This document shows positions 39,815 to 47,514 of a stretch of DNA of 47,514 nt, piece after piece. The position numbers and the translations under genes are program-made. Each line of letters opens with the position of its first letter. The stretch's first letter is position 1. The DNA comes from a virus: positions 1 through 47,514 of IMG/VR virus record IMGVR_UViG_3300032282_000786; one strand, given 5' to 3'. Under the pieces are notes generated by a model. That model saw nothing but the letters and a program-made list of their open reading frames with translations. It had not been told where the DNA came from and made no database searches.

Positions 39815-40156
39815 AAATCCCAGCCCATTAACCGACACCCCACCCCCCAAAATACCAGTTGAGACTCCGCCCTCCGATCCTACATATTAATATGCACGTC
39901 CAATCCAATCATTTTCAAATCAGTAATGTGCGCGCACGTTACTTGCGGCGTTCACTACACAGTGCAGAGTTAAAAGCCGGAACAAGACATACCAAAAGAT
40001 CTTTACACAACACATTTATCCCCAGGATACTTATTGCCGCTTTTTTGAAACACCCCCCGTCACCTTTTTATTTCGCTACCCCCCACCCCAATATTTGCAA
40101 AATTTTGAAAACACTGTACACTTTGCAAAACCAAACGCAGGAGCCACAAACCGCTT

Positions 40157-40744
40157 ATGCCCATTATTGCTACGCCAGAAGTTGGGATCCCACTCCCATT
40201 CGACACCACACCTGAAGAGATAGAGTCTTTTCGGGAAAAAGCGCATGCCTATTTCAAGACAATCGAAGCCCTTACTAAGCAGGGTTTAGAGATTGATATT
40301 ACCCAGCAGGACAAAATGGAATCGCACCAGATAATGGCGTCGAAGAAATTACCGCCCGCAAAAGACCTGACCCCCGGCACCATATTGAATCTCGAAGCCA
40401 TTCTGACGGAATGGGATCAGGAAGTTTTGGACGTCCAGCGCCGTCTGCGTAACTACATAACCAATAAACTTATTGCCGAGTCGGTAGACCCAGACCCCAA
40501 GCAGCGCATGCGAGCCTTAGAAAATCTTGGAAGAATTGGTGCTGTGGGTCTGTTTAGCGAAAAGATTGACGTGACCGTCACGCATCGCACTGTGGTGGAT
40601 ATTGAGACTGAACTGCGCAAAACACTGGCACTGTATGGAAGTGCAGTAGTGGACGTGGAAGCTAAAGATAAACCAAAAAGCATTGGCGACATGGACTTGG
40701 ACGAAGAGCTAGGAAGATCAGATGGATCCAAAGCTGCTGATTGA
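40157..40744 (+). CDS. Terminase small subunit
   Basis: A 195-residue protein, first of the rightward packaging block and overlapping the large subunit gene by 23 bases. The central helical part ('LNLEAILTEWDQEVLDVQRRLRNYITNKL', 'KQRMRALENLGRIGAVGLF') and 'VTHRTVVDIETELRKTL' match small terminases of aquatic podophages as I recall them. It would recognise the packaging site and load the motor. The nearest Shine-Dalgarno (AGGAG) is 13 bases from the ATG, longer than usual. Confidence 0.8.
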   Translation: MPIIATPEVGIPLPFDTTPEEIESFREKAHAYFKTIEALTKQGLEIDITQQDKMESHQIMASKKLPPAKDLTPGTILNLEAILTEWDQEVLDVQRRLRNYITNKLIAESVDPDPKQRMRALENLGRIGAVGLFSEKIDVTVTHRTVVDIETELRKTLALYGSAVVDVEAKDKPKSIGDMDLDEELGRSDGSKAAD

Positions 40745-42233
40745 GGCGGAAAAGCTTCTTCCAAACTTGCCAGATGCCGCCCAGCAGAAGGTAGGTCAGC
40801 TTATTGCCGAGGCTAGGAAAGCAGTTACAAAGCAAAAAGCGGCAAACGATTTTATGGCATACGTCAATTACGTGTGGCCAAGCTTCATTCATGGCAAGCA
40901 TCACGAAAAAATGGCCCGGGCATTTGAGCGAGTGGCTCGTGGTGAGGTCAAGAGGCTTATTATTAATATGCCGCCTCGCCATACCAAGTCAGAATTTGCC
41001 AGTTACTTATTGCCGAGTTGGTTTTTGGGGATGTACCCGGGCAAAAAAATCATTCAGACCAGCCACACTGCTGAACTTGCGGTGGGTTTTGGTCGAAAAG
41101 TACGTAACTTGGTTGACTCAGATGCTTATAAAGACATTTTTCCAGACGTCGCGCTTCAATCTGACTCTAAAGCGGCGGGTCGCTGGGCTACAAATTACGG
41201 CGGTGATTATTTTGCTATTGGTGTCGGGGGCGCTGTTACTGGTAAGGGTGCTGATTTGCTCATTATTGATGACCCTCATTCCGAACAAGAGGCCGCACTT
41301 TCTGAGGTAAACCCAGAAATCTACGATAAGACCTACGAGTGGTACACATCTGGCCCTCGGCAGCGTCTCCAGCCGGGCGGAGCCATTGTGGTTGTGATGA
41401 CTAGGTGGTCAAAGAAAGATTTGACGGGTCAAGTATTGAAAGCGGCTGCCCAAAGGAGTGGTGAAGAGTGGGAAGTAATTGATTTCCCGGCTATCCTACC
41501 CTCGGGTAAACCCTTATGGCCTCAGTTCTGGTCATTGAAGGAACTTTCCGCGTTAAAAGAGGAACTTCCTAATGGAAAGTGGATGGCGCAGTACATGCAG
41601 CAGCCCACTTCGGACGTTTCGGCCATTATTAAGCGTGAGTGGTGGCAGATTTGGCCGGATGATGACCCACCTTTCTGTGAATTTGTAATTCAGTCATGGG
41701 ATACGGCGTTTTTAAAGACAGAACGCTCGGACTATTCAGCCTGCACAACGTGGGGCGTGTTCTATAAGCCTGATGCCATGGGTATAAACAGGGCAAACAT
41801 CATTCTCTTGAATGCGTTCAAGTCACGGATGGAGTTTCCTGAGTTAAAACAGCGGGCGATGCAGGAATACAAAGAATGGAACCCAGATACCCTAGTGGTT
41901 GAGGCAAAAGCGGCAGGAAGTCCCCTCATTTTTGAGCTTCGTGCGATGGGCATACCCGTGCAAGAATTTACGCCCACTAAAGGTAATGACAAGATAGCTC
42001 GATTAAACTCGGTAGCTGACATATTTGCGTCGGGAATGGTGTGGGTTCCGAACACTAACTGGGCAGAAGAACTTGTGGAAGAGGTTGCAAGTTTTCCGTC
42101 TGGCGAACACGACGACATGGTGGACTCCATGTCACAAGCACTCATACGTTATAGACGTGGCGGCTTTATTAGGCTAGAGTCCGATGAAGAAGATGAACCA
42201 CGGCAATTCCGCAGGAAAGAACCGTACTATTAA
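40722..42233 (+). CDS. Terminase large subunit
   Basis: A 503-residue packaging motor. ATPase: Walker A-like 'PPRHTKSE' at 84-91, Walker B 'LLIIDDPHSE' at 179-188, coupling motif 'VMTRWS' at 225-230. RNase H-like nuclease: D327 ('QSWDTAF'), E394 ('VVEAKAAG'), and D464, D465 and D468 in 'EHDDMVDS'. All needed acidic residues are present. It pumps DNA into the prohead through the portal and cuts the concatemer. Confidence 0.95.
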   Translation: MDPKLLIEAEKLLPNLPDAAQQKVGQLIAEARKAVTKQKAANDFMAYVNYVWPSFIHGKHHEKMARAFERVARGEVKRLIINMPPRHTKSEFASYLLPSWFLGMYPGKKIIQTSHTAELAVGFGRKVRNLVDSDAYKDIFPDVALQSDSKAAGRWATNYGGDYFAIGVGGAVTGKGADLLIIDDPHSEQEAALSEVNPEIYDKTYEWYTSGPRQRLQPGGAIVVVMTRWSKKDLTGQVLKAAAQRSGEEWEVIDFPAILPSGKPLWPQFWSLKELSALKEELPNGKWMAQYMQQPTSDVSAIIKREWWQIWPDDDPPFCEFVIQSWDTAFLKTERSDYSACTTWGVFYKPDAMGINRANIILLNAFKSRMEFPELKQRAMQEYKEWNPDTLVVEAKAAGSPLIFELRAMGIPVQEFTPTKGNDKIARLNSVADIFASGMVWVPNTNWAEELVEEVASFPSGEHDDMVDSMSQALIRYRRGGFIRLESDEEDEPRQFRRKEPYY

Positions 42234-42242
42234 GGATCAGAC

Positions 42243-44771
42243 ATGGCTATTGATAAAGCACTGTACCAAGCACCACAAGGACTAGAAGCCTTGTCGGAAG
42301 TCCCAATGCTCGATATTGAGATGGAGCCCGAGGTTGAGGTAACTGAGCTAGAGATTGATATTGGCCCAGAAGAACCAACAGGTGGTGATGCGTTTGACGC
42401 TAACCTTGCTGAGTATATATCTGAGGGCGTGCTTGAGGAACTTGCCAGTGAGTTGACAAGTGACTTTGATGATGACATTGGTAGCCGCAAAGATTGGATG
42501 CAGACTTATGTAGATGGTCTGGAACTCCTTGGTATGAAGATTGAGGAGCGCACCGAGCCATGGGAAGGCGCTTGTGGTGTGTACCACCCACTGTTGTCCG
42601 AGGCGCTTGTAAAGTTTCAAGCCGAGACCATGATGGCAACGTTCCCTGCTGCTGGCCCAGTTAAGACACAGATCATTGGCAAAGAAACTCCACAGAAGAA
42701 AGCTTCGGCTGTTCGTGTTCAAGACGACATGAACTACCAGTTAACAGATGTGATGACTGAGTTCCGCCCAGAGCATGAGCGCATGTTGTGGGGCTTGGGC
42801 CTGTCTGGTAATGCGTTCAAGAAAGTGTATTTTGATCCGCACATGGATCGGCAAATTTCTTTGTTTGTACCTGCCGAAGATTTAGTTGTGCCATACGGCG
42901 CAAGTAATTTAGAGACGGCTGAACGTGTTACGCACGTTATGCGCAAGACCGAGAATGAGCTACGCCGCTTGCAGGTGGCTGGCTTTTATCGTGACATTGA
43001 CTTAGGCGATCCAGACAATGTGTTGGACGAAGTTGAGAAGAAGATTGCGGAGAAGATGGGCTTTAGAGCTACATCTGATAACCGCTACAAACTTCTTGAG
43101 ATGAGTGTTGACCTTGACTTGCCCGGTTACGAGCATGAAGTGGACGGCGAAAAGACTGGTATTAAGTTGCCATACATCGTGACACTTGAAAAAGGTTCAA
43201 ACAAAGTTTTGGCTGTACGCCGCAACTGGGAGCCCGATGATGAGACCTATCAAAAACGACAGCACTATGTCCACTACGGGTACGTTCCTGGATTTGGTTT
43301 CTATTACTTTGGCCTCATACACCTTATCGGGGCTTTTGCTAAGTCAGGCACTTCTCTTATTCGTCAGCTTGTTGATGCTGGTACTTTAAGCAATTTGCCC
43401 GGCGGCTTTAAAGCCCGAGGTCTCCGTGTTAAGGGAGACGATACACCGATTGCCCCCGGAGAGTGGCGCGACGTCGATGTTCCTAGTGGAACGATTCGTG
43501 ACAACTTGTTGCCGCTTCCTTATAAAGAGCCTAGCCAAACGCTGATGGCATTGCTGGGTCAGATCGTTGATGAAGGACGTCGATTTGCCAATACCGCTGA
43601 TCTGCAGATTAGTGATATGTCGGCTAACTCTCCGGTGGGCACCACACTGGCTATTTTGGAGCGCACACTTAAAGTGATGAGCGCTGTGCAAGCACGCATT
43701 CACTACTCGATGAAGCAAGAGCTTAAACTCTTGAAGGGCATCATTGCTGCTTACACTCCAGAAGATTACAACTACGAGCCCACTGAAGGTTCACGCAAAG
43801 CTAAGCGTAGCGACTACGACAACGTGGACGTTATACCAGTGAGCGATCCCAATGCGTCAACAATGGCGCAGAAGATTGTGCAGTACCAAGCAGTTATGCA
43901 GCTTGCACAGCAGTCACCTCAGCTTTACAACATGCCTTTATTGCATCGTCAGATGCTAGACGTGTTGGGTATTAAAGATGCGGCCAAGCTTGTGCCAATG
44001 GAAGAAGATCAAAAGCCTACCGATCCAGTATCGGAAAACCAGAACGTGTTGATGATGAAGCCAGTCAAGGCATTCATGTATCAAGATCACCAGTCACACA
44101 TCATGGTTCACATGTCGGCAATGCAAGATCCCAAGATCATGTCTCTCTTGCAAAACAATCCAATGGCCCAGCAGTTACAAGCCGCAATGATGGCGCACAT
44201 TAATGAGCATTTGGGCTTTGAGTACCGCAAACAAATTGAGTTGCAGTTGGGTATGAGTTTGCCACCTCAGAAAGATGAGTCTGGTGAAGATATCAACATG
44301 GATCCCGAAGTCGAAGCGCGTTTGGCTCCCCTGCTGGCACAAGCGTCACAACGCCTGTTGGCCTCTAATCAACAAGAGTCCGCGCAACAACAAGCTCAGA
44401 AGCAAGCGCAAGATCCGCTGGTTCAGTTGCAGCAGCAAGAAGTGCAGATCAAGGCCGAAGAGCAGAAACGCAAAGTGGCTAAGGATGCAACGGATGCGGC
44501 GATTAAACAAGAGCAGTTGAAGCTTGAAGCGCAACGTCAGAAAGTTGACGCTATGAAAGCTATAGCGCAGATGAAGAATGACAAGCAAGAACACATGATG
44601 GACATCGGTGTTGACGTGCTCAAACACTTGTCAGAGAAACATCAGACTAAATCTAGGCAAGAACGTGACCACACACATCAGGGTCAACAGCAAGAACGCA
44701 CGCACTTGAGTCAGGGGCTACAAACAGTCTTGAACAGGAATCGTGAAACACCTGTAACTAAGGAAGAATGA
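42243..44771 (+). CDS. Portal protein
   Basis: An 842-residue protein directly after TerL. Core pattern of podophage portals: 'RKDWMQTYVDGLELLG', 'EPWEGACGVYHPLLSEALVKFQAE', 'GNAFKKVYFDP', 'VPAEDLVVPYGA', and a C-terminal Gln/Lys-rich coiled coil (about 690-830) as a barrel-like extension. It forms the dodecameric DNA gate of the capsid. Length is on the long side because of the C-terminal coiled coil. The ATG is 9 bases after the TerL stop. Confidence 0.88.
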   Translation: MAIDKALYQAPQGLEALSEVPMLDIEMEPEVEVTELEIDIGPEEPTGGDAFDANLAEYISEGVLEELASELTSDFDDDIGSRKDWMQTYVDGLELLGMKIEERTEPWEGACGVYHPLLSEALVKFQAETMMATFPAAGPVKTQIIGKETPQKKASAVRVQDDMNYQLTDVMTEFRPEHERMLWGLGLSGNAFKKVYFDPHMDRQISLFVPAEDLVVPYGASNLETAERVTHVMRKTENELRRLQVAGFYRDIDLGDPDNVLDEVEKKIAEKMGFRATSDNRYKLLEMSVDLDLPGYEHEVDGEKTGIKLPYIVTLEKGSNKVLAVRRNWEPDDETYQKRQHYVHYGYVPGFGFYYFGLIHLIGAFAKSGTSLIRQLVDAGTLSNLPGGFKARGLRVKGDDTPIAPGEWRDVDVPSGTIRDNLLPLPYKEPSQTLMALLGQIVDEGRRFANTADLQISDMSANSPVGTTLAILERTLKVMSAVQARIHYSMKQELKLLKGIIAAYTPEDYNYEPTEGSRKAKRSDYDNVDVIPVSDPNASTMAQKIVQYQAVMQLAQQSPQLYNMPLLHRQMLDVLGIKDAAKLVPMEEDQKPTDPVSENQNVLMMKPVKAFMYQDHQSHIMVHMSAMQDPKIMSLLQNNPMAQQLQAAMMAHINEHLGFEYRKQIELQLGMSLPPQKDESGEDINMDPEVEARLAPLLAQASQRLLASNQQESAQQQAQKQAQDPLVQLQQQEVQIKAEEQKRKVAKDATDAAIKQEQLKLEAQRQKVDAMKAIAQMKNDKQEHMMDIGVDVLKHLSEKHQTKSRQERDHTHQGQQQERTHLSQGLQTVLNRNRETPVTKEE

Positions 44772-44959
44772 TGGACGTAATTGATGTACTGGTAAAGCAG
44801 TCTGACGAGAAGGTTGCTCAACTCAAAGACTACTTGGCCGATGGCCGGGTAGAGAATTTTGAAGAGTACAAGAAACTCTGCGGTGAGATCAAGGGTCTGC
44901 TCACCGTGCGAGGATATGCACTAGACCTGCAACAAACCATGGAGAATATGGATGACTAG
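44768..44959 (+). CDS. Small conserved protein between portal and co-chaperonin
   Basis: A 63-residue helical protein ('QLKDYLADGRVENFEEYKKLCGEIKGL'), a pattern common just after the portal gene in aquatic phages. ATGATG overlaps the portal stop, so ATG 44771 is an alternative start. Function unknown. Confidence 0.75.
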   Translation: MMDVIDVLVKQSDEKVAQLKDYLADGRVENFEEYKKLCGEIKGLLTVRGYALDLQQTMENMDD

Positions 44960-45380
44960 TTCCATCCTGTTGGCTACAGACGCTAACAACCCGCAAGTTG
45001 TCGGATCCTACGACTTTAAAGCTACGGCAGAAGAAAAAGGAAAACAACTACCTAAGCCATCTGGCTATCGTATTCTTTGCGCAATTCCGGAAGCGGAAAA
45101 GCAATTTGAAGACAGCGAGATTGGTTTGATCAAAGCAGACGAAACCATGCGTAATGAAGAGACACTCACAACTGTTCTTTTCGTTGTCGATATGGGCCCA
45201 GACTGCTACAAAGACCCCGCACGTTTTCCAAGCGGTGCATGGTGTCAGCAAGGCGATTTTGTTCTTGTTCGTCCTCATGCTGGTACCCGCTTGATAATTC
45301 ATGGTCGGGAATTTCGACTCATTAACGATGATTCCGTAGAAGGAACTGTTGATGATCCCCGTGGTATTAAACGCAAATAA
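44952..45380 (+). CDS. GroES-like co-chaperonin
   Basis: A 142-residue protein with the Cpn10 layout: 'PKPSGYRILCAIPEAEKQF' (first strand), a flexible segment 'GLIKADETMRNEET' where the mobile loop should be, 'VLFVVDMGPDCYKDP', then 'GDFVLVRPHAGTRL' and 'GREFRLINDDSVEGTV'. Like T4 gp31, a phage GroES can help host GroEL fold the capsid protein, and its place among head genes fits. Overlaps the upstream gene by 8 bases. Confidence 0.8.
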   Translation: MTSSILLATDANNPQVVGSYDFKATAEEKGKQLPKPSGYRILCAIPEAEKQFEDSEIGLIKADETMRNEETLTTVLFVVDMGPDCYKDPARFPSGAWCQQGDFVLVRPHAGTRLIIHGREFRLINDDSVEGTVDDPRGIKRK

Positions 45381-45391
45381 AGGAGTACAAA

Positions 45392-46363
45392 ATGCCTGAA
45401 TTTGATAAAGACGAATTTAAGTTTCCTGATGAAGAATCAGAAGCTAAGGGTAAACCCGAAGATCAAGAGTCTGGGTTTCAACTTGAAATAGAAGACGATA
45501 CGCCGCCGCAAGACCGTAATCGTGAGCCAATGCCTAAACCTCTGGTTGAAGAACTAGAGAAGGATGAGCTTGACAAGTATGACGATGAGGTCAAGAACAA
45601 GCTCAAACAGATGCGTAAAGTCTGGCACGATGAGCGCCGTGAAAAGGAAGCCGCGCAGCGTGAGCAGCAGGAGACCTTAAACGTTGCACAGCGCCTACTG
45701 CACGAGAATAAGCGCATCAAAACTATTCTCACAAATGGTGAGAAAGAGTACGTTGCTACTGTTCAAAATGCCGCCAACATGGAGTTGGAAATGGCGAAGA
45801 GGGCATACCGTGAAGCGTATGACGCCGGTGATACTGACAAGATCATTGAGGCTCAACAGGCTTTACAAAGTGCCAATTACAAAATAATGCAGGTAAAAAA
45901 CTTTAAGTTACCCCCTTTACAAGAGGAAGAATTTGAAGTACAACCGCGTCAAGAGCAACGACAATCTGTTCCTAAGCCCGACAATAAGGCTGAAGATTGG
46001 CAAAACCGCAATAGGTGGTTTGGTCAAAACAGAGGGATGACAGCTTTCGCTTTAGGTGTTCACGAAGACCTGAAAGATAACGGAGTCCCAGTCGGTTCGG
46101 AAGAATATTATTCGGAATTGGACAAAACAATCCGGCAACGGTTTCCAGAAGTCTTTCAAAGACAACCGGCACCAAATGAATCAACGGCTAGAACTGAGCC
46201 TGCTAGAGCAAAACCTAGCACAGTAGTAGCCCCGGTAGCTCGAAGCACATCTCCAAACAAGGTGCGACTCAAGCAGAGCCAGTTGAATACGATTAAAAAA
46301 CTAGGAATAACACCCGAGCAATATGTTAGGGAATTCCTGAAAGTGGAGGCCCAAAATGGCTGA
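45392..46363 (+). CDS. Scaffold-like protein
   Basis: A 323-residue, strongly charged protein just before the capsid block. Acidic N-terminus, coiled coil from about 50 to 165 ('KNKLKQMRKVWHDERREKEAAQREQQE'), a basic C-terminal helix ('KVRLKQSQLNTIKKLGI'), all usual for head scaffolds that bind capsid through a basic tail. RBS AAGGAG 6 bases before ATG. Identity inferred from composition and place. Confidence 0.65.
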   Translation: MPEFDKDEFKFPDEESEAKGKPEDQESGFQLEIEDDTPPQDRNREPMPKPLVEELEKDELDKYDDEVKNKLKQMRKVWHDERREKEAAQREQQETLNVAQRLLHENKRIKTILTNGEKEYVATVQNAANMELEMAKRAYREAYDAGDTDKIIEAQQALQSANYKIMQVKNFKLPPLQEEEFEVQPRQEQRQSVPKPDNKAEDWQNRNRWFGQNRGMTAFALGVHEDLKDNGVPVGSEEYYSELDKTIRQRFPEVFQRQPAPNESTARTEPARAKPSTVVAPVARSTSPNKVRLKQSQLNTIKKLGITPEQYVREFLKVEAQNG

Positions 46364-46805
46364 AAATAGACTCACAAGAGAGCTAGAAACACGTGCGGTA
46401 CAAGAGCGTCCTAAGCAGTGGATGCTTCCTGAAATGTTGCCCGAGCCCGACAAGCAGGCCGGTTACAACTACCGTTGGATTCGTGTCTCAACGTTGAACG
46501 CTGCTGACCCGCGTAACCTATCGGCCAAACTCCGAGAAGGCTGGGAGCCCGTTGCACTTGAGGAACAACCCAAATTTAGACTGTTAGCTGATCCCAATAG
46601 CCGCTACCGCGACAATATTGAGATTGGCGGATTATTGCTTTGCAAAACTCCATCTGACTTTGTTGCCCAGCGGAACCAACACTTTGCTAAACAAACACAA
46701 GCCCAGACGGATGCTGTAGACAATAGTTTCATGCGTCAAAGCGATGCGCGGATGCCACTCTTCCAAGAGCGTAAATCCTCAAGTAGCTTTGGCAAAGGTA
46801 CTTAA
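46356..46805 (+). CDS. Conserved hypothetical in the head operon
   Basis: A 149-residue protein: 'YNYRWIRVSTLNAADPRNLSAKLREGWEPV' and 'GGLLLCKTPSDFVAQRNQHF', a motif series found beside capsid genes in aquatic phages. Overlaps the scaffold-like gene by 8 bases. Possibly a minor head protein; function unknown. Confidence 0.72.
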   Translation: MAENRLTRELETRAVQERPKQWMLPEMLPEPDKQAGYNYRWIRVSTLNAADPRNLSAKLREGWEPVALEEQPKFRLLADPNSRYRDNIEIGGLLLCKTPSDFVAQRNQHFAKQTQAQTDAVDNSFMRQSDARMPLFQERKSSSSFGKGT

Positions 46806-46824
46806 ATTTTTATAGGAGTCTTAA

Positions 46825-47514
46825 ATGGCTTATCCCGTTATCTCGGCCCCTTACGGCCTAAAACCGATCAATCTGATCGGAGGTCAGGTATTTGCGGGTT
46901 CTACTCGTGAATATCCGATCACTAACGGTTACTCTACAAACATTTTCTACGGTGATTACGTAGGTTTGTCTCGTGGTGAAATCGTTCGTCTGTCTGTGTC
47001 TACTGGCACAGCGGGCAATCAAACAGGTGTCTTTTTAGGATGCCGTTTCACAAACCCTGTCACTAAACAGTTGACTTTCTCGCAATACTGGCCCGCATCT
47101 ACTGCGGCTGGTGATGCAGTAGCCATTGTCAGTGATGATCCTGATGCAGTCTTTAAAGTTGTGGTTTGCTCTGCAACTACGGCTATTGCTTCTGGTGCCC
47201 GTGCAATGATTGGTCAAAACTTGGCCATGATTAACAACACAGGTAACACAGCGACTGGCGACTCTAAGAATGCAGCATTGGCCCCTAGCGATACACCCGC
47301 TACTACATCATCTTTGCCCGTTCGCGTGCTTGGTTTGGTGCCTGATACGGCTGTTTCACTTGGAACTGTGACGTATACCAGCATTTCTACCGCTACTGTG
47401 ACTTGTTCGGCTCTGCCGTTCGCGTTACCTGTCGGTACTGACGTTGGTTCGCTGGATTCAAACGGTCAATACGTTTCTTCCGGTTCTTTCGTTGACACCG
47501 CCGCAGCCGCCGGT
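46825..47514 (+). CDS. Probable major capsid protein (5' part, runs off the window)
   Basis: 230 residues visible without a stop. It opens 'MAYPVISAPYGLKPINLIGGQVFAGSTREYPI', followed by a beta-rich, Thr/Ala/Val-rich body with almost no Lys; aquatic phage capsid proteins often start this way ('APYGL.PI....G'). It follows the scaffold-like gene, has a strong RBS (AGGAG, 7 bases) and an otherwise ideal late-protein start. A decoration protein is the alternative. Confidence 0.65.
   Translation, partial: MAYPVISAPYGLKPINLIGGQVFAGSTREYPITNGYSTNIFYGDYVGLSRGEIVRLSVSTGTAGNQTGVFLGCRFTNPVTKQLTFSQYWPASTAAGDAVAIVSDDPDAVFKVVVCSATTAIASGARAMIGQNLAMINNTGNTATGDSKNAALAPSDTPATTSSLPVRVLGLVPDTAVSLGTVTYTSISTATVTCSALPFALPVGTDVGSLDSNGQYVSSGSFVDTAAAAG

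Larger units (their letters stand above)
39718..40156. promoter_or_regulatory. Divergent control region between early and late genes
   Basis: No credible gene. Besides the left-hand promoter and palindromes it holds a 10-bp perfect palindrome GTGCGCGCAC (39928-39937), another CGGAACA word (39978-39984), C-rich tracts (39836-39852, 40052-40089) and, before the terminase gene, a direct repeat TTTGCAAAA at 40094-40102 and 40122-40130. A weak rightward promoter (TTGCAA, 16 bases, TACACT) overlaps the first repeat. Confidence 0.6.

Noticed and set aside
40016-40024. TTATCCCCA as a DnaA box
   Set aside because: One mismatch from consensus and a single copy; expected by chance.
39859-40215. 118-codon plus-strand frame before the terminase small subunit
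   Set aside because: His/Pro/Arg-rich without fold, no ribosome site, runs through C-tracts and direct repeats and overlaps the terminase gene in another frame.
1-47514. Search for integrase, attachment site, tRNA genes and phage RNA polymerase
   Set aside because: No protein or RNA with the needed motifs was seen; absence in this window does not exclude them outside it.

Overview
The window is most of the genome of a tailed double-stranded DNA bacteriophage. It carries terminase small and large subunits, a portal, a scaffold-like protein, the start of a probable major capsid protein, virion proteins with a transglycosylase, a lysozyme and a phage replication set. There is no rRNA, no recognisable tRNA, no CRISPR array, no integrase and no phage RNA polymerase. 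The very large internal-virion-like protein, the P22 gp10-like structural protein and the absence of tape-measure or tail-tube genes suggest a podovirus-like particle. The rest of the structural region lies outside the window, so this is an inference. Gene content resembles uncultured aquatic (freshwater or marine) phages. The promoters found match the bacterial housekeeping sigma-70 consensus, so the host is a bacterium read by its own RNA polymerase; its identity cannot be told from sequence alone.

Layout. (1) Bases 1-15624, plus strand: the end of a late operon with lysozyme, head/tail structural proteins, Gly/Gln-rich virion proteins, a GNAT-like protein, a lytic-transglycosylase virion protein and a 2124-residue protein with an embedded HExxH motif. 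(2) Bases 15659-39717, minus strand: a long early/middle region. From its upstream end it holds a monocistronic gene with its own terminator (39193-39717), a non-coding iteron-like stretch (38750-39136), a block of small genes each preceded by the same palindrome, a MoxR-like ATPase / VWA-metalloprotease-like / DUF3150-like trio, several winged-helix genes, a VRR-NUC nuclease, a family A DNA polymerase, a glycosyltransferase, many small genes, a RecB/Cas4-like nuclease, a SNF2-type helicase, an SSB-like protein and a primase-helicase. A strong terminator at 15624-15651 closes it. (3) Bases 39718-40156: a divergent regulatory region. (4) Bases 40157-47514, plus strand: TerS, TerL, portal, small protein, GroES-like co-chaperonin, scaffold-like protein, hypothetical, and probable capsid running off the end.

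The most striking signal is a dispersed 15-16 bp palindrome, ATTAACA-N(1-2)-TGTTAAT, with about a dozen copies confined to 30.7-39.8 kb. At seven minus-strand genes it sits 2-4 bases before the start codon, and in six of these its centre is AGGAG, so the Shine-Dalgarno sequence lies in the loop of a perfect or near-perfect inverted repeat. Often the same copy also supplies the stop codon of the gene upstream. Perfect copies also lie inside coding regions where they cannot be ribosome sites, and degenerate copies overlap candidate promoters. This looks like an undescribed start-associated operator family, comparable in principle to the start-associated sequences of cluster K mycobacteriophages or the stoperators of L5-like phages. 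Which protein binds it, if any, is unknown; several phage winged-helix genes in the window are candidates.

Replication appears self-contained (AEP-type primase-helicase, polymerase A with proofreading, SSB-like protein, SNF2 helicase, two PD-(D/E)XK nucleases), while transcription depends on the host.
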